Source of the DNA: Methylorubrum rhodesianum
Lineage (GTDB): Bacteria > Pseudomonadota > Alphaproteobacteria > Rhizobiales > Beijerinckiaceae
Assembly: GCF_014199985.1 (NCBI RefSeq)
Contig: NZ_JACHOS010000011.1
Location: forward strand, 161,509-225,508
Direction of reading: 5' to 3'
Length of the DNA: 64,000 nucleotides
The notes below the pieces were generated by a model. The model saw nothing but the letters and a program-made list of their open reading frames with translations, did no database searches and had not been told where the DNA came from. Below, piece after piece: positions 16,714 through 25,516 of the stretch. Made by a program: the position numbers and the translations under genes. Numbering within the stretch: the stretch's first letter is position 1; each line of letters opens with the position of its first letter.

Positions 16714-18195
16714 ATGCCCTCCTCGCCGCTTCTGCCGGCCTGTCTCGTATCCGCGCTGCTCCTCGCCGCCGCGCCCGTCGGCGCGCAGATGGCGAACACG
16801 CCGACGAAGCTCGCGCCGGAGAAGGCGGCGTCGGACAAGCCGTCCGAGAAAGCGGTGCCCCTGTCGAAGGGCGAGATCCAGCTCTCCTTCGCCCCGGTGG
16901 TGAAGCGGGCGGCGCCCTCCGTCGTCAACGTCTACGCCTCGCATGTCGAGAAGCGCTCCGCGCGCTCCAACGCCATGGAGGAGTTCATGCGCCGCTTCTT
17001 CGGCGAGGACCGGCCGGGCCGCGGTCCCGGCGGCATGCCCGGCGAGCGGGCGCAGCGCTCCCTCGGCTCGGGCGTGATCGTCGACGCCTCGGGCCTCGTC
17101 ATCACCAACAACCACGTCATCGAGAACATGAACGAGGTGAAGGTCGCCCTCGCCGACAAGCGCGAGTTCGAGGCGCAGTTCGTGCTGCGCGATCCCCGCA
17201 CCGACCTCGCCGTGCTCAAGATCAAGAGCCCGGCCGACATCGCGCCGATGCCGATCGGCGATTCCGACCACCTTGAGGTCGGCGACTTCGTGATGGCGAT
17301 CGGCAACCCCTTCGGCGTCGGGCAGACCGTGACGCAGGGCATCGTCTCGGCGCTGGCCCGCACTCAGGTCGGCTCGTCGGACTACCAGTTCTTCATCCAG
17401 ACCGACGCGGCGATCAATCCGGGCAATTCCGGCGGCGCGCTGGTCGACCTCAAAGGACACCTCGTCGGCATCAACACCGCGATCTACTCGCAATCCGGCG
17501 GCAGCCACGGCATCGGCTTCGCCATCCCCGCCAGCATGGTCCGCGCGGTGGTCGAGACCGCCAAGAACGGCGGAAGTCTCGTGCGCCGCCCCTGGCTCGG
17601 GGCGCGGGTGCAGACGGTGACGCCCGACATCGCCGAGAGCGTCGGGCTCGACCGTCCGACCGGCGTGCTGGTGGCGAGCATGCAGGCCAAGAGCCCGGCC
17701 GAGGAGGCCGGCCTCAAGCGCGGCGACGTGATCCTCTCGGTCGACGGCCAGACCGTCGATGATCCGGAAGCCTTCGGCTACCGCTACGCGCTCAAGGGCA
17801 TCTCCGGCACGGCCGACCTCGGCATCCTGCGCGGCACCAAGCGGCAGACGATTCCGGTCAAGCTCGGTCCCGCACCGGAGACGCGCCCGCGCGACAGCCT
17901 CAAGGTTCGCACGCGCACGCCGTTTTCGGGCGCGACCTTCGTCAACACCTCGCCCGCGGTGAGCGAGGAGCTGCAGACGGATCTGCCGGAGGAGGGCGTG
18001 GCGGTGACCGCCGTCGATGATGGCTCGCTCGCGGGCCGGGCGGGCTTCCGCAAGGGTGACGTGATCGTGGCGGTCAACGGCATGCCGATCACCTCGACCA
18101 AGGACCTGGATCGGCTGACGCAGCGCAATCTCGGCCTGTGGGAGGTCGCGATCAAGCGCGGGGGCGAGGTGCTCACCTCGGTGTTCGGCGGATAA
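16714..18195 (+). CDS. degP: Do/DegP-type periplasmic serine endoprotease
   Basis: 493 residues from ATG at 16714. A signal peptide (about 1-25, ending PVGAQ) is followed by a trypsin-like domain with catalytic triad His134 (TNNHVIENMNEV), Asp164 (DPRTDLAVLKIK) and Ser239 (NPGNSGGALV), then two PDZ domains (about 295-385 and 405-490). It degrades or refolds damaged envelope proteins. An in-frame upstream extension is rejected because the signal peptide starts here. It stands alone between two terminator hairpins. Confidence 0.93.
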   Translation: MPSSPLLPACLVSALLLAAAPVGAQMANTPTKLAPEKAASDKPSEKAVPLSKGEIQLSFAPVVKRAAPSVVNVYASHVEKRSARSNAMEEFMRRFFGEDRPGRGPGGMPGERAQRSLGSGVIVDASGLVITNNHVIENMNEVKVALADKREFEAQFVLRDPRTDLAVLKIKSPADIAPMPIGDSDHLEVGDFVMAIGNPFGVGQTVTQGIVSALARTQVGSSDYQFFIQTDAAINPGNSGGALVDLKGHLVGINTAIYSQSGGSHGIGFAIPASMVRAVVETAKNGGSLVRRPWLGARVQTVTPDIAESVGLDRPTGVLVASMQAKSPAEEAGLKRGDVILSVDGQTVDDPEAFGYRYALKGISGTADLGILRGTKRQTIPVKLGPAPETRPRDSLKVRTRTPFSGATFVNTSPAVSEELQTDLPEEGVAVTAVDDGSLAGRAGFRKGDVIVAVNGMPITSTKDLDRLTQRNLGLWEVAIKRGGEVLTSVFGG

Positions 18196-18204
18196 GTTCT
18201 CGAT

Positions 18205-18228
18205 CGGCCCGGGTCCGCGCCCGGGCCG
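18205..18228 (+). terminator. Hairpin after degP
   Basis: CGGCCCGGG (18205-18213) pairs perfectly with CCCGGGCCG (18220-18228). No T-run follows, so it is a stable 3'-end hairpin rather than a textbook terminator. Confidence 0.4.
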
Positions 18229-18459
18229 TGGCAGGCCCGGATCGGGCCGCGGCACGACGTGCGATTTCGCTCATCGGCTCGGCGGGCTTCCCGCTAGTCT
18301 CCCGGACAGGTTCTCGGAGACGCTCTTCGCTCCGGATGTTTCTTCGGCCTTCCGGCCGACGCAATCCGGTAACCGTACGAAGCAATCCGCTGGCAACCCG
18401 GCGTCCCTAGAACGGCGCCATACGAGAGCCGGAAGGCTCCGAACGGTGGGGCGGACATC

Positions 18460-18711
18460 ATGCGGGACCTGATCAAGATCGCGGCGGCCGGAACGGTGAT
18501 GGCGGCCTACGCCCTGCTCGCGCCCTCGCTCGTCGAGGCGGTGCCGGGCGCGACGGGTTCGGCGAAGGTCTTCACCCAGCGCCTGCCGCAGGCCGGCGGC
18601 ACCGTTCCGGTGAGCGCCCGGATCGACGGCGAGGCGCCGATTCCGGGACAGGTCGTGGTGACCCGCCGGCCGCTTCTGGTCGGCATCTCGACGGGCGAAA
18701 CCTCCCGATGA
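18460..18711 (+). CDS. Small exported protein of unknown function
   Basis: 83 residues. The N-terminus (MRDLIKIAAAGTVMAAYALL, cleavage likely after VEA near residue 27) looks like a signal peptide. The mature part is about 56 residues with no recognised domain. The stop overlaps the start of a 28-residue membrane microprotein, suggesting a two-gene unit. Supported mainly by composition and the signal sequence. Confidence 0.55.
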   Translation: MRDLIKIAAAGTVMAAYALLAPSLVEAVPGATGSAKVFTQRLPQAGGTVPVSARIDGEAPIPGQVVVTRRPLLVGISTGETSR

Positions 18712-18794
18712 CCGCCGCAGACACGCCTCTGCTCGCGGCGGCATTCCTTCTCGGCCTCGGTGCGGCCGTTCTCCTGAATACCCTGCTCGCCTGA
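18708..18794 (+). CDS. Predicted 28-residue membrane microprotein
   Basis: ATG at 18708 overlaps the upstream stop (ATGA arrangement). The product is almost entirely one hydrophobic helix (TPLLAAAFLLGLGAAVLLNT). Such coupled tiny membrane proteins are often missed by gene callers. There is no homology evidence, so it is a candidate only. Confidence 0.35.
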   Translation: MTAADTPLLAAAFLLGLGAAVLLNTLLA

Positions 18795-18831
18795 CGCCGA
18801 TCCGACCGCGCCGGGCGTCACGGGTGCTGCT

Positions 18832-19062
18832 TCAGGCCGCCACGCTCGCCAGGGCGTGGCGATTGCCGTGCAGACCCGCGCAGAGATCATCGATCTCGGT
18901 CACGTCGAGGGCATCACCGCTGCTGGCGGCGATGGTGTCGATCAGGTCGTCCTTCCGGGGATCGAACGGGTGACCCTGCATCCGGTAGAACTGGTAGTAG
19001 CGCAACGCCGCCAGAAGCGTGTCGCGCTCGCGGGCGGTGACGGTGAGGTTCTGCGTGGTCAT
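18832..19062 (-). CDS. Conserved hypothetical protein
   Basis: 76 residues from ATG at 19062, with AAGGGGAAG upstream. The sequence MTTQNLTVTARERDTLLAAL, then YYQFYRMQGHPFDPRKDDLI, suggests a compact helical protein. I recognise it only as a type found in Methylobacteriaceae and do not know its function. It lies head to tail after the large glycosyltransferase gene, with 130 bp from its start to that gene's end. Confidence 0.65.
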   Translation of the reverse strand: MTTQNLTVTARERDTLLAALRYYQFYRMQGHPFDPRKDDLIDTIAASSGDALDVTEIDDLCAGLHGNRHALASVAA

Positions 19063-19192
19063 GGGCTTCCCCTTGGCTTGCAACGAACGCCGAGGCGAGA
19101 CCGCGCGCGACTCGCCTAGCTTGACCGTTGTAGCCGCCGGGCGGCAGCCCCGTCTATGACATGTGCGGGGATCGCGCCGGGCATCGCCCATC

Positions 19193-22100
19193 TCACGGCT
19201 CGACGGGTGCCTCTCGCGCCCGGTGCGGACGAGCCAAGGGTCCCGCAACGGCTGCGGAGGAGATGCCTTCGGGCAATCCGTAATAGTCTTCGAGAATCCG
19301 CGGATAGACGGTGGGCCGGAACGGCTTGCGGGCGGCCCAGAGCACGTCGATCGGCAGCGCCAGCAGAGCCGCGTTCAGACGCTGCGGGTCGTCGGCCAGT
19401 GCCGGATCGAGACGGTGACCCTCCCCGCTCGCGCGCAGCCGCTCGGCCTGGGCGCCGAGGTCGAACACCACCGGCGGCACGCCTGCCGCGAGCGCCAGGG
19501 AGAGCGTGTAGCAGTACGTCTCCGGCGAAATCGACGGAAACAGCACGAGATCGGGATCGACGCGGGCGATGTGTGTCAGCGCCGCGGCATCACCGCGGTA
19601 GGGGCCGGTCTCGCGCACGCCCGCGGCCTCCATGGCCCGTGGATCGGCGGATCGGCCGATGATCGTGATGTCGAGCGGCAGTTGTCGCAGCCGGGCATCG
19701 AGGGCGAGGTTGTGGATCACGTCGAAGCCCTTCTGCACGCCGACCGATCCGATCACCGCGACCCGCAACGGCCCACTTTTCCGCTGACGGGCCTTGAGTT
19801 CGACGCCGGCGAGCGTCTCTTCATGCGGGCGCAGCGCGATGTTGTCGAGGAGGAGGACAGTGCCGATGCGGCCGGCGAGATCGGCGGACGGCGCGAACAC
19901 CGCGCGCGCGCGGCCGAGGAACCCGGCCCAGACCCGCCGCCGCTCTGCCGGGTCGGGCAGGACGATGCCGTCGGCGTCGCGGTCGAGACGGATGCAGTCG
20001 CGGCAGACGGCGGGCTCCGCCAGCCCGCAATAGACGCCCTCGGGCCGCACGAGGTTGTTGCGGTGGCAGACCGAGGCATAGTCGTGCAGCGTCACATCGT
20101 AGCCGACGCCCGCCTCCTCGATCAGCCGCATCGCCGCGCGGGTCGAAGGCGCGTCGAGCCCCGCCAACGAGTGGACATGCACCATCGCCGGGCCGAGCCA
20201 GCCGATCAACTCGGCGAGGAGATCCGCGTCCCGGTCGAGGGAGAGCGGGTCGAGGATGGAAACGGGAAAGTCGATCGCGCCGATTTCGGGCAGGCCGAGC
20301 TTGATCCCGCCGGGTTCGTCGGTGCGCAGGTAGACCGTGGCCAGACCGGCCTCGGCCAGACGGGCGCTCAGCGCCTCGACATGGGTCTCGACCCCGCCGC
20401 CGAAATCGTGGGTCACGATCAGGGCGATGCCGCGCTCGGCGCTCGCCGTGGCACGTTTGGCGAAGCGGTAGAGGTCGAGCCGGCGGCGGGCAAAGCGCGC
20501 GGGATCGACCTCGATGTGGTTGTGGACCCGGCGCTGATAATCGGCGTGCTTGGTCAAGAGCGTGCGGAAGATGTCCGCCCCCTTCGTCGCGAGGAGCGTG
20601 CCGAAGGAAACGCTGCCGGAATGGAACACGAAGATGTCGTGCGCCAGGAGGTTGGTGAAGCCCGCCTTGAGGGCGCGCATGCAGAAGTCGTTCTCCTCGC
20701 CGTAGCCGCGCCCGAAGGTCTCGGCGTCGAGGAGGCCCACGGCGGCGATCGCCTCGCGGCGCATCGCCATGCAGAAGCCGACCCCCGTCGGCACCGGCGA
20801 GCTCGTGCGGGCGTTGCAGACGCGGGTGAAGGCGTCGATCTCGTCCGGCGTGACCTCGAGCCGGGTCTGATTGTCGACATTCGGCCGCGGATAGCTGCAG
20901 ATCGTGGCGTTGTTGGAGAACGGTGTGACCGTCGCGACGCGGGGATCGGCGTCCATGTGCCAGAGCAGGCGGTCGAGCCAGTCGCCGTAGACGACGATGT
21001 CGGCATTGAGGAGAACCACGTCCTTGCCCTCGGCCCGCTCCAGGCCGCGGTTGCAGGTCCGCACGAAGCCGAGATTCTCATCGTTGACGAGGTGGGCGAA
21101 CAGGCCCCTGCCGGTGAGGTCGGCGAGTGCCGCGCTCAGGCGCGGATCGGGGCTGCGATCGTCGATGACGAGGAGGGCGAAGGCTGTGGCCTGCGGCGCG
21201 CTCAGCACCGAGTGGATCGCCCGCAGGGTGTCGTCGTAGCCCTTGTAGACGGGCATGATCAGGACGGCCCGGGCCGCCGCGATGTCGGCGGCGGGCCGCA
21301 CCCGCTCCCACTCGGCCGACGTCGGAGCGACCTGCGCCGGCCAGGTGCCGAGGCCGAACGGCGTCGGCCGGAAGCCGCGCGTCCGGCCAACGGCGAGATA
21401 GTGGAAGAATGGGTTGACCCCGGCGCCGAGCTCCCGGCGGTAATGCTTGCGGTAGAACCGTACCGAGAAATCGGGGCTCGGATCGCGATCTTCGTGGGCG
21501 CCGAAATCGAGGAAGTGGCGGACCGGATCGACGCCGGAGCGGCGAATGTCGGCGTTGGTGTCGAGGTAATGCTCGCGGTCGAAGGCGGCCGCCACCGTCT
21601 CGTAGATCTGCGCATCGGTGGCCTCGGCCGGATCGGCGGGCAGCATCGCGGCCGGCGGCTGGGTGCGCCGAGCGGGCGGAGCCGCAGCCTCGGAGGCCAG
21701 GAGCCGCCGCGTCGAGGCGAAATGGTAGAGCGGGCTGACGCCCAGGCGCCGCATATGAGCGTGACGCTGCAGGTAGGCATCGCCGGAGAAGGCATCGTTC
21801 GGGTCGAGCCCCCGCCGCCATCCCTTGGTCAGGTAATGGGCGAGCGGATCCTCTCCCCCCTCCAGGCCGGCGCGGCGGGCGTAGTACGGCGCATCGAAAT
21901 AGGGTTCGACCACCGCGGCCTGGAGCGTCTGAAAATCCGGGCCGGGCTGCGTCGGGATCCGCAGCCGCTCCGCGCCGGAGAGACCGGCGTAGTGGAGAAG
22001 CGGATTGATCGGCGCCCGGTCGGCGAGGTGCCGGTCGAGGTAGTACAGGGTCGAGAACACTGCGGAGGGATCGCGGCCCTCCAACCAGCCGTGGTCGAGG

Positions 22101-22234
22101 TAGTGCCGAAGCGGATCGCCCCCACCCGCGGCCACGTCGGGATAGGCGGAGCGGTAGAAGGCGGGATCGAAGAAGGGAGCGGCGGCCACGGCATCGCGGC
22201 GCCCGGGCCGAAACAGCCTCGGCAGCTTGATCAC
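19193..22234 (-). CDS. Large two-domain glycosyltransferase (GT2-GT4) with N-terminal repeats
   Basis: 1013 residues from GTG at 22234, with GAGGGA seven bases upstream. Three related segments at about 21-84, 111-172 and 216-284 share the pattern FDxxYY..nPDv...DPLxHYlxxGw..g.dPs..F.xxxYl..h....inPl.HY. A GT2 domain follows from about 323 (VLIMPVYKGYDDTLRAI, VIDDRSPD, GYGEENDFCMR), then a GT4-type GT-B domain from about 600 to 1000 (HDFGGGVETHVEALSARLAE, VIGSVGVQKGFDVIHNLALD). It probably builds a surface glycan by adding two different linkages. The repeats may bind the growing chain or a membrane partner. A very long antisense frame here is an artefact of GC-rich codons. Confidence 0.88.
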   Translation of the reverse strand: MIKLPRLFRPGRRDAVAAAPFFDPAFYRSAYPDVAAGGGDPLRHYLDHGWLEGRDPSAVFSTLYYLDRHLADRAPINPLLHYAGLSGAERLRIPTQPGPDFQTLQAAVVEPYFDAPYYARRAGLEGGEDPLAHYLTKGWRRGLDPNDAFSGDAYLQRHAHMRRLGVSPLYHFASTRRLLASEAAAPPARRTQPPAAMLPADPAEATDAQIYETVAAAFDREHYLDTNADIRRSGVDPVRHFLDFGAHEDRDPSPDFSVRFYRKHYRRELGAGVNPFFHYLAVGRTRGFRPTPFGLGTWPAQVAPTSAEWERVRPAADIAAARAVLIMPVYKGYDDTLRAIHSVLSAPQATAFALLVIDDRSPDPRLSAALADLTGRGLFAHLVNDENLGFVRTCNRGLERAEGKDVVLLNADIVVYGDWLDRLLWHMDADPRVATVTPFSNNATICSYPRPNVDNQTRLEVTPDEIDAFTRVCNARTSSPVPTGVGFCMAMRREAIAAVGLLDAETFGRGYGEENDFCMRALKAGFTNLLAHDIFVFHSGSVSFGTLLATKGADIFRTLLTKHADYQRRVHNHIEVDPARFARRRLDLYRFAKRATASAERGIALIVTHDFGGGVETHVEALSARLAEAGLATVYLRTDEPGGIKLGLPEIGAIDFPVSILDPLSLDRDADLLAELIGWLGPAMVHVHSLAGLDAPSTRAAMRLIEEAGVGYDVTLHDYASVCHRNNLVRPEGVYCGLAEPAVCRDCIRLDRDADGIVLPDPAERRRVWAGFLGRARAVFAPSADLAGRIGTVLLLDNIALRPHEETLAGVELKARQRKSGPLRVAVIGSVGVQKGFDVIHNLALDARLRQLPLDITIIGRSADPRAMEAAGVRETGPYRGDAAALTHIARVDPDLVLFPSISPETYCYTLSLALAAGVPPVVFDLGAQAERLRASGEGHRLDPALADDPQRLNAALLALPIDVLWAARKPFRPTVYPRILEDYYGLPEGISSAAVAGPLARPHRAREAPVEP

Positions 22235-22528
22235 GGCCACATCCCTCGAACACGCAGATACAGGGCCTCGCCGCCGGGATCGCCCCTCCGGAAAGCATGG
22301 GAACGAAGTGTGGCGCGGCCGGGGCGATTTCGTCCGCATACAGCATCGTTCGAAACGATGCCTGCCGGCCTGCAGACGAGGGCGCGGCGCGTGCCCATCC
22401 AATGACGCAGACGAGGTCGCCCACGCGAGAATGCGCCCGAACCTCTTCCCCCGCGACCGGGTTCGGCTCTAAGCATCGGTGCCGCCTCTGGTGCGGTCAG
22501 CAGTGCGGCTTGGCCCCGGGAGGGCACG

Positions 22529-23845
22529 ATTTCGGACGGTCTCTGGTCATCGGCGCTCGGCCTCGTCGCGGTCATCGCGCTCGTCTTCGCCAACGGTTTC
22601 TTCGTCGCGGCGGAATTCTCCCTCGTCGCGGTGCGGCGCAGCCGGGTCGCCGAGTTGGTCAACGAGGGCCGGGTCAACGCCCGTGCGCTCCAGCGCGCCA
22701 CCGACCGGCTCGACGCGCATCTCGCCGCGACGCAGCTCGGCATCACCCTCTCCTCCCTGGCGCTCGGCTGGGTCGGCGAGCCGGCCCTGGCCCACCTGAT
22801 CGAGCCGCTGTTCCACTGGCTGCCCGACATGACCGCCGGCGTGACCGCGCACACGCTGGCCGTGGCCCTGGCATTCGCCGTAATCACCACGCTGCACATC
22901 GTGCTCGGTGAACTCGCGCCGAAAAGCCTCGCGCTTCAGCGCAGCGAGCGCACCGCGCTGGTGATCGTGCGGCCGCTGACCCTGTTCCTGTTCGTCTTCG
23001 GCCCGGCGATCCACCTCCTCAACGGCCTCGGCAACGGCGTGCTGCGGCTGCTCGGCCTGCGGCCCGGCGAGGGCGAAGGCCACCTTCCCTCCCCGAAGGA
23101 GCTGAGCCTGCTCGTGACCGCGAGCCACGAAGCGGGCCTCCTGCACGAGGCGCAGGAGGACGCCGTGGCGCGCATCCTCGCCATCGGCGAGCGGCGCATC
23201 CGCGAGATCATGACGCCGCGCAACGAGGTCGATTGGGTCGATCTCGACGACACGCAGGAAGAGGTCATCGAGGCGGTGCGCGCCTGTCGCCACGAGCAGC
23301 TCGTGGTGAGCCGCGGGCAGATCGACGACGTCGTCGGCGTGCTGCGCAAGCAGGATCTGCTGGACCAGTTCCTCGACGGCAAACCCCTCGACGTGAAGGG
23401 GGCGACCCGCGAACCCATCGTCGTCCACGAGGGGCTGGCGATCCTGAAGGTGCTGGAGATGTTCCAGACCAAGCCGGTGCGCATGGCGATCGTCGTCGAC
23501 GAGTACGGCAGCCTGGAGGGCATCGTCACCCAAACCGACCTGCTCGAAGCGATGGCCGGCGAGATCCCGGAGCCCGGCGAGGAGCGGATGGTGGTCGAGC
23601 GCGAGGACGGCTCGCTGCTCATCGACGGCATGATGTCGGCGACCGACGCCTTCGACCGCCTCGGTCTCCCGGAGCGTCCGCGCTCGGACGACTTTTCCAC
23701 GCTCGCCGGCTTCGTCATCGTCCAGCTCGGACGCATCCCGTCGGAGGGCGATGCGATCGAGACGCAGGGCTGGCGGATCGAGGTCGTGGACATGGACGGG
23801 CGGCGCATCGACAAGGTGCTCGCCACCCGCCTGCCGGAGGCTTGA
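22529..23845 (+). CDS. HlyC/CorC-family membrane protein (DUF21-CBS-CorC_HlyC)
   Basis: DUF21 transmembrane domain (about 10-190), paired CBS domains (about 215-335) and a C-terminal CorC_HlyC domain (about 350-435). Members act in magnesium/cobalt efflux or membrane integrity. The first helix (LVAVIALVFANGFFVAAEFS) is conserved, yet it lies before the first ATG, GTG or TTG in this frame (GTG at 22631). The frame is open back to a stop at 22403 with no canonical start. ATT at 22529, four bases after GGGAGGG, is the best candidate, giving 438 residues. Starting at 22631 would delete a conserved helix. Confidence 0.8.
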   Translation: MSDGLWSSALGLVAVIALVFANGFFVAAEFSLVAVRRSRVAELVNEGRVNARALQRATDRLDAHLAATQLGITLSSLALGWVGEPALAHLIEPLFHWLPDMTAGVTAHTLAVALAFAVITTLHIVLGELAPKSLALQRSERTALVIVRPLTLFLFVFGPAIHLLNGLGNGVLRLLGLRPGEGEGHLPSPKELSLLVTASHEAGLLHEAQEDAVARILAIGERRIREIMTPRNEVDWVDLDDTQEEVIEAVRACRHEQLVVSRGQIDDVVGVLRKQDLLDQFLDGKPLDVKGATREPIVVHEGLAILKVLEMFQTKPVRMAIVVDEYGSLEGIVTQTDLLEAMAGEIPEPGEERMVVEREDGSLLIDGMMSATDAFDRLGLPERPRSDDFSTLAGFVIVQLGRIPSEGDAIETQGWRIEVVDMDGRRIDKVLATRLPEA

Positions 23846-23851
23846 GCGAAG

Positions 23852-23900
23852 CCATGACGGTCATCCCATGACAGCCACTCCATGACGGTCATGGCATGAC
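23852..23900. repeat. Two 21-bp direct repeats before the Sir2 gene
   Basis: Copies at 23852-23872 and 23880-23900 differ at two positions and are 28 bp apart. Each contains ATGACGGTCAT, a near-palindrome, followed by CATGAC. Extra ATGAC words flank the array. It fills the 78-bp gap between the CorC-family gene and the Sir2 gene, so it may be an operator for the latter or a young tandem duplication. Confidence 0.6.
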
Positions 23901-23923
23901 CGAGATGCCATAATAGCGATACT

Positions 23924-24637
23924 ATGACCCGTAACGTCTTCGTCCTCACCGGCGCCGGGATCTCCGCGGAGAGCGGGCTCGGCACGTTCCGCGACACGGA
24001 GGGCGTGTGGGCGCGCTTCGATCCGATGCGCCTCGCCACCCCCGAGGGCTTCGCCGCCGATCCGGTGCTGGTCCAGGAGTTCTACAACCAGCGCCGCCGC
24101 GATGCCCGCGCCGCCGCGCCCAACCCGGCGCATGCGGCACTCGCCCGGCTGGAGGCAGGGCTGGCGGAGCGCGGCGGCCGGCTGTTCCTGTGCACGCAGA
24201 ACATCGACGACCTGCACGAGCGGGCGGGCTCGCGCCATGTCGTTCACATGCACGGCGAACTCCTGCGGGCCCGCTGCACCGCCTGCGGGACGGAGCCGGT
24301 CTGGCACGAGGATCTGACCGTCGAGACGGCCTGTCCGCATTGTGCACATGGCGGCGGGATGCGGCCCGACGTGGTGTGGTTCGGCGAGATGCCCAAGCAC
24401 CTCGACGCCATCGACGAGGCGCTGGCCGAGGCCGACCTGTTCGTCGCGATCGGCACTTCCGGCGCGGTCTACCCGGCGGCGGGCTACGTCGCTCAGGCCC
24501 GCGCCTTCGGCATCCCGACGCTCGCCCTCACCCTGGAGGCCGCCGACAATGCCGGGATGTTCGAGGCGACCCGGCTCGGGCGCGCGAGCGAGACCGTGCC
24601 GGCCTTCGTGGACGAGGTTCTGAGCGAGACGAGGTAG
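23924..24637 (+). CDS. cobB: NAD-dependent protein deacylase, sirtuin class III
   Basis: 237 residues. NAD-binding GAGISAESGLGTFRD at 10-24, TQNIDDLHERAG at 91-102, catalytic His110 (HMHGEL) and a zinc site of Cys118, Cys121, Cys137 and Cys140. The Tyr54-x-x-Arg57 pair (FYNQRR) matches residues that bind acidic acyl groups in SIRT5/CobB enzymes, so desuccinylase or demalonylase activity is likely besides deacetylation. That is plausible in a cell with heavy acyl-CoA traffic. It converges with the Anbu gene, with only 5 bp between stops. Confidence 0.93.
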   Translation: MTRNVFVLTGAGISAESGLGTFRDTEGVWARFDPMRLATPEGFAADPVLVQEFYNQRRRDARAAAPNPAHAALARLEAGLAERGGRLFLCTQNIDDLHERAGSRHVVHMHGELLRARCTACGTEPVWHEDLTVETACPHCAHGGGMRPDVVWFGEMPKHLDAIDEALAEADLFVAIGTSGAVYPAAGYVAQARAFGIPTLALTLEAADNAGMFEATRLGRASETVPAFVDEVLSETR

Positions 24638-24642
24638 CCCCT

Positions 24643-25389
24643 CTATCGCGGCGGGCCGTAGGGCGGACGCGGGATGGCCCGGTGCGCCGCCCTCAGCGCC
24701 GCCGACCAGCGCTCGCGCAGGTCGTGAAAATAGCTCTCGCCGGCCTCGATGCGGTGGCTCACTTCGAGGTCGAGGCTGCCGCGGCGCTGCACGGCGATGT
24801 CGATCGGCAGGCCGACGCCGAGATTCGAGCGCATGGTCGAGTCCATCGACACGAGGCCGACCTTCAGCGCGTCGTAGAGATCGGTCTCGAAGGTCACCGC
24901 CCGGTCGAGGATCGGCTTTCCGTACTTGTGCTCGCCGATCTGCAGGAAGGGCGCCTCCCGGCTGCACTCGATGAAATTGCCCGCCGAGTAGATCATGAAC
25001 AGCCGCATCGGCTCGTCGCCGATCTGGCCGCCGAACAGGAACGAGACCTCCATGCGCAGGTTGGCGGCCTCGAAGCCGGCCTGCTCGATCTCGCGCACCC
25101 GGCGGATCGCCCGTCCCACGAGTTGGGCCGCCTTGAACATGGTGGCCGCGTCCCCGAGCTTGGGCGGCGTCTCGCCCTCGACGTCGTCCACGCCCTCGCG
25201 GAGCATGCTGAGCACCGACTGCGTCATCGAGAGGTTGCCAGCCGAGGCCAGCATCATCACACGCTCCCCCGGCACGTTGAACATGTGCAGCTTGCGGTAG
25301 GTCGAGATGTTGTCGAGCCCGGCATTGGTGCGGGTGTCGGCGATCATCACCAGCCCGTCCTCGACGAGCACTCCGACGCAGTAGGTCAT
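24643..25389 (-). CDS. Anbu-type proteasome-like peptidase
   Basis: 248 residues from ATG at 25389. After Met removal the N-terminal Thr2 (MTYCVGVLVEDGLVMIADTR) would be the nucleophile, as in proteasome beta subunits and HslV. The sequence matches the Anbu (proteasome-related, COG3484) family. Anbu assembles into a helical or ring structure of unclear substrate. An upstream in-frame extension would bury the threonine and is rejected. Together with the transglutaminase-like gene 127 bp upstream, and the alpha-E and ATP-grasp genes further upstream on the same strand, it belongs to a known conserved peptide-modification operon. Confidence 0.9.
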   Translation of the reverse strand: MTYCVGVLVEDGLVMIADTRTNAGLDNISTYRKLHMFNVPGERVMMLASAGNLSMTQSVLSMLREGVDDVEGETPPKLGDAATMFKAAQLVGRAIRRVREIEQAGFEAANLRMEVSFLFGGQIGDEPMRLFMIYSAGNFIECSREAPFLQIGEHKYGKPILDRAVTFETDLYDALKVGLVSMDSTMRSNLGVGLPIDIAVQRRGSLDLEVSHRIEAGESYFHDLRERWSAALRAAHRAIPRPPYGPPR

Positions 25390-25516
25390 GGCGGCACCCG
25401 CCTCAGCAGAGGGGCCCGGCAATCCGGGCGGAACGAACCGGCTCGCTTCGCACGCGCCGAGCGCGGGCCGCAAGACAAGTTTTCCGAAGCCGCTCCGCTA
25501 ATGCGGGAGACCCGGC

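Noticed and set aside
19163..22405. A 1080-codon open frame on the plus strand opposite the large glycosyltransferase gene
   Set aside because: High GC leaves antisense frames open. The composition is unlike any protein family, while the minus strand shows clear GT2 and GT4 motifs.
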